Shown here in pieces: positions 26,374 through 33,046 of a DNA stretch of 64,000 nt (its first letter is position 1; every line of letters begins with the position of its first letter). The position numbers were made by a program, and so were the translations under genes. The stretch is from Clostridia bacterium. Lineage in GTDB: Bacteria; Bacillota; Clostridia; Oscillospirales; Acutalibacteraceae. Where the stretch lies: positions 21,416 to 85,415 of the forward strand of contig JAFTLT010000019.1 of assembly GCA_017452785.1 (NCBI GenBank), read 5' to 3'. A model generated the notes under the pieces. That model ran no database searches, was not told the DNA's origin, and was given only the letters and a program-made list of their open reading frames with translations.

Positions 26374-26961
26374 ATGAACGAAAATGATGTAAAGATTTAT
26401 GTCAGCGAAAAAGAAATGAATAAAAATGCAGGCGAGTTCAGCGGAAACTTTGAGCTTGTAATGGCTAACAGAGCAAACGGCAATATTGATAAAGCCAGAA
26501 AACTGGGTGCCTCACTTGCAACAATTGCCCCCACAGATGTGGGCGATGAAGGAATTTATGTTGACATAAGAAATCACCTTGCACCTAAGTTTCTGATGCC
26601 GGATATACTTTATCAGATAAGGGTACTGTTGGTTTTTGCCTGCGAAACACTTTTGCAGATGGAAATTCCCATAGAGCTGCTGTCAACAACGGCAATCGCC
26701 TCTATGTACAGTGAAATGGAAAAGGAAATGCCGGGCTTTTACAGCAATATATCAAACGGTGCAGCCTTTACCTTTTATTATCTTGCAATTCAGAAGGGCG
26801 GCGACCTTTCACGCAACATTGGTGAAGCCTTTGCCATGCTCTGCTCAGTTAAAAACAAAGAGGGCTTTGTGCTGGCAGGTCAGACTGTGTGGAATATTGC
26901 TGTGGATGTTATTGAAAAAGAAATTGAAAAAGCAGGACTCAAAGAGATTTGTCCGGAATAA
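26374..26961 (+). CDS. Cytoplasmic protein of unknown function
   Basis: The 195-residue protein has no signal peptide or membrane helix and no motif I recognise. It is mainly helical, with GNFELVMANRANGNIDKARKL near the N-terminus and an acidic C-terminal helix. A CGGAG site precedes the ATG. It lies between the first PHP gene (41-nt gap) and the DRTGG gene (82-nt gap), all co-oriented, so it may be part of the hydrogenase-signalling operon. That is context only. Confidence 0.65.
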   Translation: MNENDVKIYVSEKEMNKNAGEFSGNFELVMANRANGNIDKARKLGASLATIAPTDVGDEGIYVDIRNHLAPKFLMPDILYQIRVLLVFACETLLQMEIPIELLSTTAIASMYSEMEKEMPGFYSNISNGAAFTFYYLAIQKGGDLSRNIGEAFAMLCSVKNKEGFVLAGQTVWNIAVDVIEKEIEKAGLKEICPE

Positions 26962-27043
26962 ACAAAGAAGTTAAGCGGACATTGTGTCCGCTTTCTGCGT
27001 ATATAATATTATTAATTGCCGTTTTCGGCATTGGAGGAAAACC

Positions 27044-27394
27044 ATGAAAGTCAGAGATATTCAGGAAATTTTAAATGCAGAAGTAATTTGCAGAGACGAC
27101 CTTCTTGACACAGAGGTCTATGCCGCTTGCGGCAGTGACATGATGAGTGATGTGCTTGCCTTTGTCAAAGAGCAGGCAGTTATGCTCACAGGTCTTGTTA
27201 ACCCTCAGGTGGTACGCACAGCGGAAATGATGGATATGCATTGCATAGTTTTTGTCAGAGGCAAACGCCCTGACCTTAATATGATTGAAATGGCTGAGGA
27301 CAGAGACATGGTTATGCTCTGCACAGACTGCGAAATGTTTACCTCCTGCGGCAAGCTCTATTCAGCGGGACTGAGGGGAGGCAGCGCACAGTAA
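27044..27394 (+). CDS. DRTGG-domain protein (first copy)
   Basis: The 116-residue protein is a single DRTGG domain: MKVRDIQEILNAEVICRDDL, then SDMMSDVLAFVKEQAVMLTG, and the IVFVRGKRPD segment. The start is the ATG at 27044 behind GGAGGAAAA; the longer frame from 26984 is rejected. DRTGG domains are thought to be ligand-binding or regulatory, and they occur beside HydS-type genes in Clostridia and Thermotogae. The stop overlaps the start of the next gene (TAATG), so translation is coupled. Confidence 0.85.
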   Translation: MKVRDIQEILNAEVICRDDLLDTEVYAACGSDMMSDVLAFVKEQAVMLTGLVNPQVVRTAEMMDMHCIVFVRGKRPDLNMIEMAEDRDMVMLCTDCEMFTSCGKLYSAGLRGGSAQ

Positions 27395-27819
27395 TGGAAG
27401 ATGTTATCAAGCTCCACTATGTTGTACCGGGGGACGATTTCACAAGAGCAGGTGCTGCGTCCGGTGATGTCAAGCGTACCCTTAAGCAGCTTGGAATTTC
27501 ACCTGCCGTTATAAGAAATGTTTCCATTGCAATGTATGAGGGCGAAATTAATATGGTTATTCACGCCGGTGGCGGAGAAATAGATGTTGAAATAACAGAG
27601 AATGGCATTAAAATGGCTCTGGCAGATAAAGGCCCCGGCATTGCGAATGTGGAGCTTGCAATGAAAGAGGGTTATTCAACTGCGCCTGACAATATAAGAA
27701 ATCTTGGCTTTGGTGCAGGCATGGGTCTGCCTAATATAAAAAAGTATACAGATGATTTCAGAATAGAAACGGCAGTGGGAGTAGGTACGACACTGTTTCT
27801 GAACGTTAATATCCAATAA
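27394..27819 (+). CDS. HATPase-domain protein, anti-sigma/serine kinase-like
   Basis: The 141-residue protein has the GHKL ATPase motifs of RsbW/SpoIIAB-like kinases: the N-box region IAMYEGEINMVIHA, the G1 box ALADKGPGIANVE and the G2 box GFGAGMGLPNIKK. It lacks a sensor or dimerisation domain. Such stand-alone ATPases are recurrent members of hydrogenase-associated clusters with DRTGG and HydS proteins. A signalling role to a phosphorylated partner is inferred. The start overlaps the stop of the DRTGG gene. Confidence 0.87.
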   Translation: MEDVIKLHYVVPGDDFTRAGAASGDVKRTLKQLGISPAVIRNVSIAMYEGEINMVIHAGGGEIDVEITENGIKMALADKGPGIANVELAMKEGYSTAPDNIRNLGFGAGMGLPNIKKYTDDFRIETAVGVGTTLFLNVNIQ

Positions 27820-27849
27820 AGCATAATAATATGAAGAAAGGAGGCAGCT

Positions 27850-29172
27850 ATGTCTATATTGTTTCATTCAGTGCGCCTTGATGCGGAGAAATGTCAGGGC
27901 TGCACAAACTGTATAAAACGTTGCCCCACAGAAGCTATAAGAGTAAGAAATAAAAAAGCATATATTATTTCAGACAGATGCATTGACTGCGGTGAGTGCA
28001 TAAGAGTTTGCCCCCATCATGCAAAATATGCCGTAAGTGAGCATTTTAATGAGCTGGTTAAATATAGATACAGAATAGCACTTCCTGCACCTGCACTTTA
28101 CGGTCAGTTTAACAATCTTGAAAATGTTGACTATGTGCTGACAGGACTCAAAAAAATGGGTTTTGACGATGTTGTTGAGGTTTCAAAGGGTGCTGAAATC
28201 CTTTCTTCGGCAACGAGAGAAATGTTTGAAAGCGGCGAGCTTAAAAAGCCGGTTATATCCTCTGCCTGCCCTGCAGTTGTCAGGCTTATTAGAACAAGAT
28301 TTCCAAATCTTCTGGGCAATTTGCTGCCCACTTGTGCGCCCATTGACCTTGCGGCAAAAATAGCAAGAGAAAAGGCTAGAAAAGAGACTGATTACAGTGA
28401 TGAAGAAATAGGTGTTTTCTTTATTACTCCCTGCCCTGCAAAAAGAACGGCAATAAGCAATCCTCTCTGCCACGAAAATTACGGCATTAGCGGTGCAATT
28501 GCAATAAAGGATATTTATCCCGTTCTTGTGCAGACTATGGATAAGCTTAAAACCGATGAAATAGAAAATATAAACGATTCAGGTATAATAGGTGTTGGTT
28601 GGGCAAGCAGCGGCGGAGAGGCCGCAGGGCTTTTAAAAGAGAGGTATCTTGCTGCTGACGGCATTGAAAATGTTATCAATGTGCTTGAGGAGCTTGAAAA
28701 CGAAAAGCTCAATGACCTTGATTTTATAGAGCTCAATTGCTGCACGGGCGGATGTGTCGGCGGCGTGCTGACAGTTGAAAACCCATATGTTGCTAAGGCA
28801 AGACTGCAAAGGCTCAGAAAGTTTATGCCTGTTTCCTGCAACCGACTTGATGATTATTTCACTATTGACGACCTTGGATGGACAAAGGAGCTGACGGCAT
28901 CACCTGCCATGAAGTTAGCTGACAATGTTATAACGGCAATGAGAATGATGTCAAGACTCAGAGAAATTGAAAGCTCACTGCCGGGTCTTGACTGCGGCAT
29001 ATGCGGTGCACCCTCCTGCAGAGCACTTGCAGACGATATAGTCAGAGGATATGCTCAGGAAACTGACTGTGTTTTACATAATATACAAGTTGGCGGAAAA
29101 GACGATTGGCTTCCTGCGCCTTTCAGAATGAAGGTACAAAACGAAGAAAGCGGAGATAAAAATGACAGTTAA
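27850..29172 (+). CDS. Sensory [FeFe]-hydrogenase-like protein (HydS type)
   Basis: The 440-residue protein begins with two [4Fe-4S] motifs (CQGCTNCIKRCP, about 16-27, and CIDCGECIRVCP, about 46-57). An H-cluster-type domain follows, with L1 SSACPAVVR (about 137), L2 TPCPAKRT (about 193) and L3 CCTGGCVGG (about 297). The cysteines for the cubane are present, but residues around them differ from catalytic hydrogenases (TSCCPxW, MPCxxK, PGGCxGGGG). The C-terminus adds a [4Fe-4S] motif CGICGAPSC. This matches the sensory hydrogenases, though no PAS domain is attached. A GGAGG site precedes the ATG. It probably senses H2 or redox state; catalysis is doubtful. Confidence 0.88.
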   Translation: MSILFHSVRLDAEKCQGCTNCIKRCPTEAIRVRNKKAYIISDRCIDCGECIRVCPHHAKYAVSEHFNELVKYRYRIALPAPALYGQFNNLENVDYVLTGLKKMGFDDVVEVSKGAEILSSATREMFESGELKKPVISSACPAVVRLIRTRFPNLLGNLLPTCAPIDLAAKIAREKARKETDYSDEEIGVFFITPCPAKRTAISNPLCHENYGISGAIAIKDIYPVLVQTMDKLKTDEIENINDSGIIGVGWASSGGEAAGLLKERYLAADGIENVINVLEELENEKLNDLDFIELNCCTGGCVGGVLTVENPYVAKARLQRLRKFMPVSCNRLDDYFTIDDLGWTKELTASPAMKLADNVITAMRMMSRLREIESSLPGLDCGICGAPSCRALADDIVRGYAQETDCVLHNIQVGGKDDWLPAPFRMKVQNEESGDKNDS

Positions 29173-29488
29173 AGAATTAGCACAGAGGCTGCAGCTTAAA
29201 ATACTCACAGAGATAGATGAAGATAAGGAAGTAACAGGATGTTACAGCGGTGACTTGCTTTCATGGGTCATGTCAAAGGCAAAGATGGGCGATGTTTGGC
29301 TGACGGTTATGGGCAATGTCAATGCAGTTGCAGTTGCCGTGCTCACAGAGTGTGCCTGTATAGTGTTGACGGAAAATGCTGCTCTTGATGAGCAGGCAAA
29401 GCAAAAGGCTGAGCTTCAGGGCGTAACATTTTTACAGAGCGACAGAAATGCCTATGAGCTTTCTGTGGAAATAGCAAAGCTGATATGA
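29162..29488 (+). CDS. DRTGG-domain protein (second copy)
   Basis: The 108-residue protein overlaps the HydS-like gene by 11 nt. It starts MTVKELAQRLQLKILTEI and has the DRTGG-type SDLLSW-like pattern YSGDLLSWVMSKAKMGDVWL, with no other domain. Two DRTGG copies around the HydS and ATPase genes are typical of this kind of locus. The ligand is unknown. Overlap with both neighbours implies translational coupling. Confidence 0.83.
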   Translation: MTVKELAQRLQLKILTEIDEDKEVTGCYSGDLLSWVMSKAKMGDVWLTVMGNVNAVAVAVLTECACIVLTENAALDEQAKQKAELQGVTFLQSDRNAYELSVEIAKLI

Positions 29489-30204
29489 TGAAGCTGTATT
29501 ACGATTTGCATTTACATTCCTGCCTTTCACCCTGCGGTGACAATGATATGACACCTTATAATCTTGTCAATATGGCTAAGATTTTCGGTTATGATGTTAT
29601 TGCACTTACGGACCACAACACCTGCAAAAACTGCGGCAGTGCCATAAAGGTTGGTGAGCAGACAGGCATAACCGTTGTGCCGGGAATGGAATTGTGTACA
29701 AGTGAAGAAATTCACTGTGTGTGCCTTTTCCCTTCGCTAAAAAGTGCTGAGGCCTTTTCCGATCATATCTACGGTACTCTGCCGCCTATAAAAAATAAGG
29801 AGAAGATTTTTGGCGAACAGCTTATTATGGATAGTGAGGACGGCATACTGGGGAAAGAAGAAATACTTCTGACAACGGCAAGCAGTGTGAGCATAGATGC
29901 CTTGCCGTCTTTGGTGGATGAATACGGCGGAGTGTGCTATCCTGCCCATATTGACAGAAACTCTTACAGCATAATTTCATCTCTTGGTGATTTCAGCCCT
30001 GATTTAAAGGTCAGCTGCTTTGAGCTGACACCTCAGGCTGACGAAAGGCACTATCTTGAAAAGTACACAGCAACAAAGGGAAAGCTTATAATAAGAAGCT
30101 CGGATGCACACTATCTTGAAAATATGCGTGAGCCGGAGTTTTATCTTGAGCTCAGAGAGAATTCAGCCGAGGCACTTATAGATTATCTCAAAGGAGAGGT
30201 TTAA
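29485..30204 (+). CDS. PHP-domain protein (second copy)
   Basis: The 239-residue protein starts at ATGATG 29485/29488, overlapping the DRTGG stop. PHP metal motifs are present: YDLHLHSCLSPCGDND, ALTDHNTC, PGMELCTSE, YPAHIDRNSY and RSSDAHYL. Several extra Cys residues near the N-terminus (HSCLSPCG, CKNCG) are notable beside Fe-S proteins. PHP proteins of this subgroup recur with HydS/DRTGG genes; the phosphoester substrate is unknown. Confidence 0.87.
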   Translation: MMKLYYDLHLHSCLSPCGDNDMTPYNLVNMAKIFGYDVIALTDHNTCKNCGSAIKVGEQTGITVVPGMELCTSEEIHCVCLFPSLKSAEAFSDHIYGTLPPIKNKEKIFGEQLIMDSEDGILGKEEILLTTASSVSIDALPSLVDEYGGVCYPAHIDRNSYSIISSLGDFSPDLKVSCFELTPQADERHYLEKYTATKGKLIIRSSDAHYLENMREPEFYLELRENSAEALIDYLKGEV

Positions 30205-30657
30205 ATGACAGAAAAAGAAAGAGCGGGGGAGCTGTTCCTTGAAGGGTATAACTGTGCTCAGTCAGTGTTTACAGCATTTTCTCACCGTTTCGGCTTAAAT
30301 GAGGAAACTGCCAAAAAGGTTTCAGCAGGCCTTGGCGGCGGAGTTGGCAGAATGAGAGAGGTCTGCGGTGCCGTAAGCGGAGCAGCTATGGTTATAGGCA
30401 GCCTTTGTGCTGCAACAACGGGTGATGACACCGAAAGTAAAAAGCGAAACTATGAGTTAGTCCGTGAGTTCGCTGACAGATTCAATGCCATACACGGCAG
30501 TGTTGTTTGCAGAGACTTATTGAAACTGGGAACAAAAATGGAAGACACAGCAAAACCTGACAGCAGAAATGCACAGTATTATAAATCACGCCCTTGTCTT
30601 AAGGTTGTTGAGGATGCAGCAGGTATTCTTATGCAGATGATTGAGGAAAATGAATAG
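30205..30657 (+). CDS. C_GCAxxG_C_C family redox protein
   Basis: The 150-residue protein carries the family signature: NCAQSV near residue 15, GLGGGVGRMREVCGAVSGAA (about 44-63), then isolated Cys in VVCRDLL and RPCLKVV. Proteins of this family are thought to bind a metal or redox centre, and they are frequent in anaerobes; the reaction is unknown. The ATG follows GGAGAGG and begins directly after the PHP stop, so it is the last gene of the cluster, before the terminator at 30662. Confidence 0.88.
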   Translation: MTEKERAGELFLEGYNCAQSVFTAFSHRFGLNEETAKKVSAGLGGGVGRMREVCGAVSGAAMVIGSLCAATTGDDTESKKRNYELVREFADRFNAIHGSVVCRDLLKLGTKMEDTAKPDSRNAQYYKSRPCLKVVEDAAGILMQMIEENE

Positions 30658-30661
30658 AAAA

Positions 30662-30700
30662 AAGCGACTTTGTTCACACTGAACAGAGTCGCTTCTTTAC
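30662..30700. terminator. Bidirectional terminator
   Basis: AAGCGACTTTGTTCA and TGAACAGAGTCGCTT form a 15-bp stem with one wobble position. It closes the HydS cluster and overlaps the 3' end of the YHYH gene on the other strand. Confidence 0.85.
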
Positions 30701-31387
30701 TTGTCGGTTTATTATAAATCTGCAAATGCATACCGCAATGTAACAAATCAGAGTGACGGCGATTATAATAATCAAATATATTTGAAGCTCAAGCAAAGGA
30801 AAGTTTACAATATCAAGAACTTTCATAGTCATAAGCTCGTCGGTCTCGGCTCTGATTATCAGTGACCCTGGAGTCAGGGGGTTAACCTTGTTGTCGTCTT
30901 CAAGTGTGCCGTTTTGAACGGATATTTGAACAGTAGTGTTATCGCTGTCAGAGTCGTCTGTAACAACAGTGAAATAAATCGGCTTAGTAAGGCTGTAATA
31001 GCTTTTGCCGAAAAAGCTGACGGTCGGGACGGTTTCTATAATAAGGTCTATGCTTGAACAGTTCGGAAAGAGGGATGTTTCATCCTCTTTAAGTGTTGTC
31101 TTTTCCTGTTTTACCGATAGGGTCGGTTGACTATTTATAACCTCAGTGTTGTTGGTTGTCGGTTGTGTCTGAGAATAGGGGCAAGCTCCGTTTTCGTGAA
31201 GATGTGCCGGGTTACCGTTACAATGATAGTGGTAGCTTCCGAGTCCGCTGTCGTTTTCATTGTCATTGTGTCCGCCCTTGGAATCTGTGTTGCCCGGGTG
31301 CGCAAAGCATACTGTGAAAAAGGATAGGCTAATCAAAAGGGTAATAATGAGGGATAAAACGGTTTTAAGATGATTTTTGCGTGACAT
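30674..31387 (-). CDS. YHYH-domain secreted or membrane protein
   Basis: The ATG at 31387 follows AGAGGTG and opens a signal peptide (VLSLIITLLISLSFFTVCFA). The mature start is His/Asn-rich, with GSYHYHCNGNPAHLHENGAC, the YHYH motif known from many small secreted Firmicutes proteins. A Cys/His-rich metal site is plausible. The middle part has an Ig-like strand pattern, and the C-terminus has one membrane helix (LIIIIAVTLICYIAVCICRF) and a basic end (NRQVKKRL). The gene lies behind a structured leader with an intrinsic terminator (31388-31569). The role is unknown. Confidence 0.8.
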   Translation of the reverse strand: MSRKNHLKTVLSLIITLLISLSFFTVCFAHPGNTDSKGGHNDNENDSGLGSYHYHCNGNPAHLHENGACPYSQTQPTTNNTEVINSQPTLSVKQEKTTLKEDETSLFPNCSSIDLIIETVPTVSFFGKSYYSLTKPIYFTVVTDDSDSDNTTVQISVQNGTLEDDNKVNPLTPGSLIIRAETDELMTMKVLDIVNFPLLELQIYLIIIIAVTLICYIAVCICRFIINRQVKKRLCSV

Positions 31388-31569
31388 AAAAACACCTCTA
31401 AAATAAAAAAAGTGTGCCCAAACAGGACACACCGAAAAATGTATCTCCTATTTGGTGTCACGCAAATATTAACCCACGAAAAAGATATAAGTGAATTAAG
31501 AGATACACCTTTACCAAAGTGTTCTCTTTTCCGTGGGTGACTATTCAATTGAAAAATATTTACGTGACA
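31388..31569 (-). promoter_or_regulatory. Riboswitch-like attenuator leader of the YHYH gene
   Basis: Reading the minus strand, an outer stem of 15 bp pairs 31555-31569 with 31456-31470 (one G-U). Within it, ACCCACG/CGTGGGT (31472-31478 with 31532-31538) continues as AAAAGA/TCTTTT, and a third arm pairs 31500-31512 with 31516-31526. Near the gene, GTGTGTCC/GGGCACAC (31412-31432) plus a T run makes a terminator before the ribosome site. The segment GAGATAC (31441-31447) can instead pair with GTATCTC of the third arm (31500-31506), and GACACC with GGTGT, disrupting both structures. This is the layout of a transcriptional riboswitch. The ligand is unknown and no known class was recognised. Confidence 0.7.
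31401..31432 (-). terminator. Attenuator terminator in the YHYH leader
   Basis: An 8-bp stem (31412-31419 with 31425-31432, one U-G pair) is followed by seven T residues in minus direction. It stands between the leader fold and the YHYH ribosome binding site. Confidence 0.8.
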
Positions 31570-31574
31570 GGTGA

Positions 31575-31603
31575 ATAATACCACACTTAGTCAAAAAAAG
31601 CAA
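31575..31603 (-). promoter_or_regulatory. Promoter of the YHYH leader
   Basis: On the minus strand TTGCTT (complement of 31598-31603) and TATTAT (complement of 31575-31580) are 17 bp apart. This places transcription start near 31568, exactly at the foot of the outer leader stem. Confidence 0.7.
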
Positions 31604-31647
31604 CCTGATTGAAATAAAATCTTAAGAAATAATGTAACAAAACAGCA

Positions 31648-31676
31648 TTGTAACTTATCTTGTTTAGTGATATACT
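31648..31676 (+). promoter_or_regulatory. Sigma-A promoter for the CapA-like gene
   Basis: TTGTAA (31648-31653) and TATACT (31671-31676) with a 17-bp spacer, 30 bp before the CapA-like start. Confidence 0.7.
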
Positions 31677-31705
31677 GATATAAAATGCATTAAGAGGTTT
31701 TTAAT

Positions 31706-33037
31706 ATGAAAAACAAACGAAAGAAAATAGCATCTGCAGTTATGACCTGCCTTGTGGTGGTGCTTGCGGCAGCGATTGTCGGCTTCACGGTGCAAAATGA
31801 TATGATTCCTTCACTCACCACCACTTCACCTGTGCCCTCAACCACGCTTCCCACAACCACAGAGCCAACTGAGCCTCCTGTGCCAACTGTTGAAAAGACA
31901 GTCACTATCGGTTCGGCAGGAGATGTGCTCATACACATTCCCGTTTATCAGAATGCAAAGCAAAGTGACGGTACTTACGATTTCAGCCACCTTTTTACCT
32001 ATAGTGAAAGTGAAATTAATGACTGTGACTATTTTGTGGCAAACCTTGAAACCACTCTTGCAGGCACAAACGGCAGAAGCTATAGCGGTTTTCCCCGATT
32101 TAACTCACCTGACTCTATTGTGGATGCACTGAAGGGTGCGGGTGTAGACTGCCTTCTCACTGCCAATAACCATAGCTATGATACAAACGGCCCCGGTGTG
32201 AAGCGTACTCTTGAGGTTATAGATAAAGCGAAGCTTGACCACACAGGCTCAAGACAAAGTGAAAACGAAAAGCAGTACCTTGTAAAAAATATCGAAGGCA
32301 TAAAATTCGGATTTGCCTGCTACACCTATGAAACACCCACAACTGAGGGCAGAAAGGCTCTCAACGGACTCCTTGTTGACACCGCAACGGCACCTCTTAT
32401 CAATTCATTTAACCCTGCAAAGCCCCAGAGCTTTTATGATGAGCTTGAAAGTAATATAAAGAAGATGAAAAAAGAGGGTGCAGAGGTTACTGTCATATAT
32501 ATCCATTGGGGTGAAGAATATCAGCTGACACAAAACGCCAAGCAAAAAGAAATTGCTCAGGAACTTTGCGATTTGGGCGTTGATGTGATAATCGGCGGAC
32601 ATCCTCATGTTGTGCAGCCTGTGGATCTTCTCACATCTACAGACGGTAAACATAAGACAGTTTGTGTCTATTCTCTCGGCAATTTCGTGTCAAATCAGAG
32701 ACGAAACCTTATGGGCCTTAAAACGGGTCACACGGAAGACGGACTCATTTTTGAAATGACCTTTTCAAAATACAGCGACGGCACAGTTATATTTGACAGT
32801 GTTGATGCAATTCCCACATGGGTGCATCTCTATAATGAAAACGGCAAGAAGGTACATTCTATAGTACCACTTGAAGGAAATCTTGACGAAAAAGCAGCTG
32901 AGCTCGGTCTTAACAAAACGGGTGACGGACTTGCTCAGGCAAAAGCATCAATGAAAAGAACAAATGCCCTTGTGTCTGAGGGCGAAAAGAAGTGCAACGA
33001 CTATCTTAAAACAATTGTCAGACCTGATGAGGAGTAA
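31706..33037 (+). CDS. CapA-family phosphoesterase-like secreted protein
   Basis: The 443-residue protein has an N-terminal anchor (MTCLVVVLAAAIVGFTV), a Thr/Pro-rich linker (TTSPVPSTTLPTTTEPTEPP) and a PGA_cap/CapA domain. The metal-site motifs GSAGDVLIH, VANLETTLAG, LLTANNHSYD, IYIHWGEEY and IIGGHPHVVQP follow the calcineurin-like fold of the family. CapA proteins take part in poly-gamma-glutamate capsule export, but no PgsB/C partners are here, so that role is not supported; a surface phosphoesterase is an alternative. It lies 9 nt before the YfhO gene, so the two form an operon. Confidence 0.87.
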   Translation: MKNKRKKIASAVMTCLVVVLAAAIVGFTVQNDMIPSLTTTSPVPSTTLPTTTEPTEPPVPTVEKTVTIGSAGDVLIHIPVYQNAKQSDGTYDFSHLFTYSESEINDCDYFVANLETTLAGTNGRSYSGFPRFNSPDSIVDALKGAGVDCLLTANNHSYDTNGPGVKRTLEVIDKAKLDHTGSRQSENEKQYLVKNIEGIKFGFACYTYETPTTEGRKALNGLLVDTATAPLINSFNPAKPQSFYDELESNIKKMKKEGAEVTVIYIHWGEEYQLTQNAKQKEIAQELCDLGVDVIIGGHPHVVQPVDLLTSTDGKHKTVCVYSLGNFVSNQRRNLMGLKTGHTEDGLIFEMTFSKYSDGTVIFDSVDAIPTWVHLYNENGKKVHSIVPLEGNLDEKAAELGLNKTGDGLAQAKASMKRTNALVSEGEKKCNDYLKTIVRPDEE

Positions 33038-33046
33038 GACTAAACA

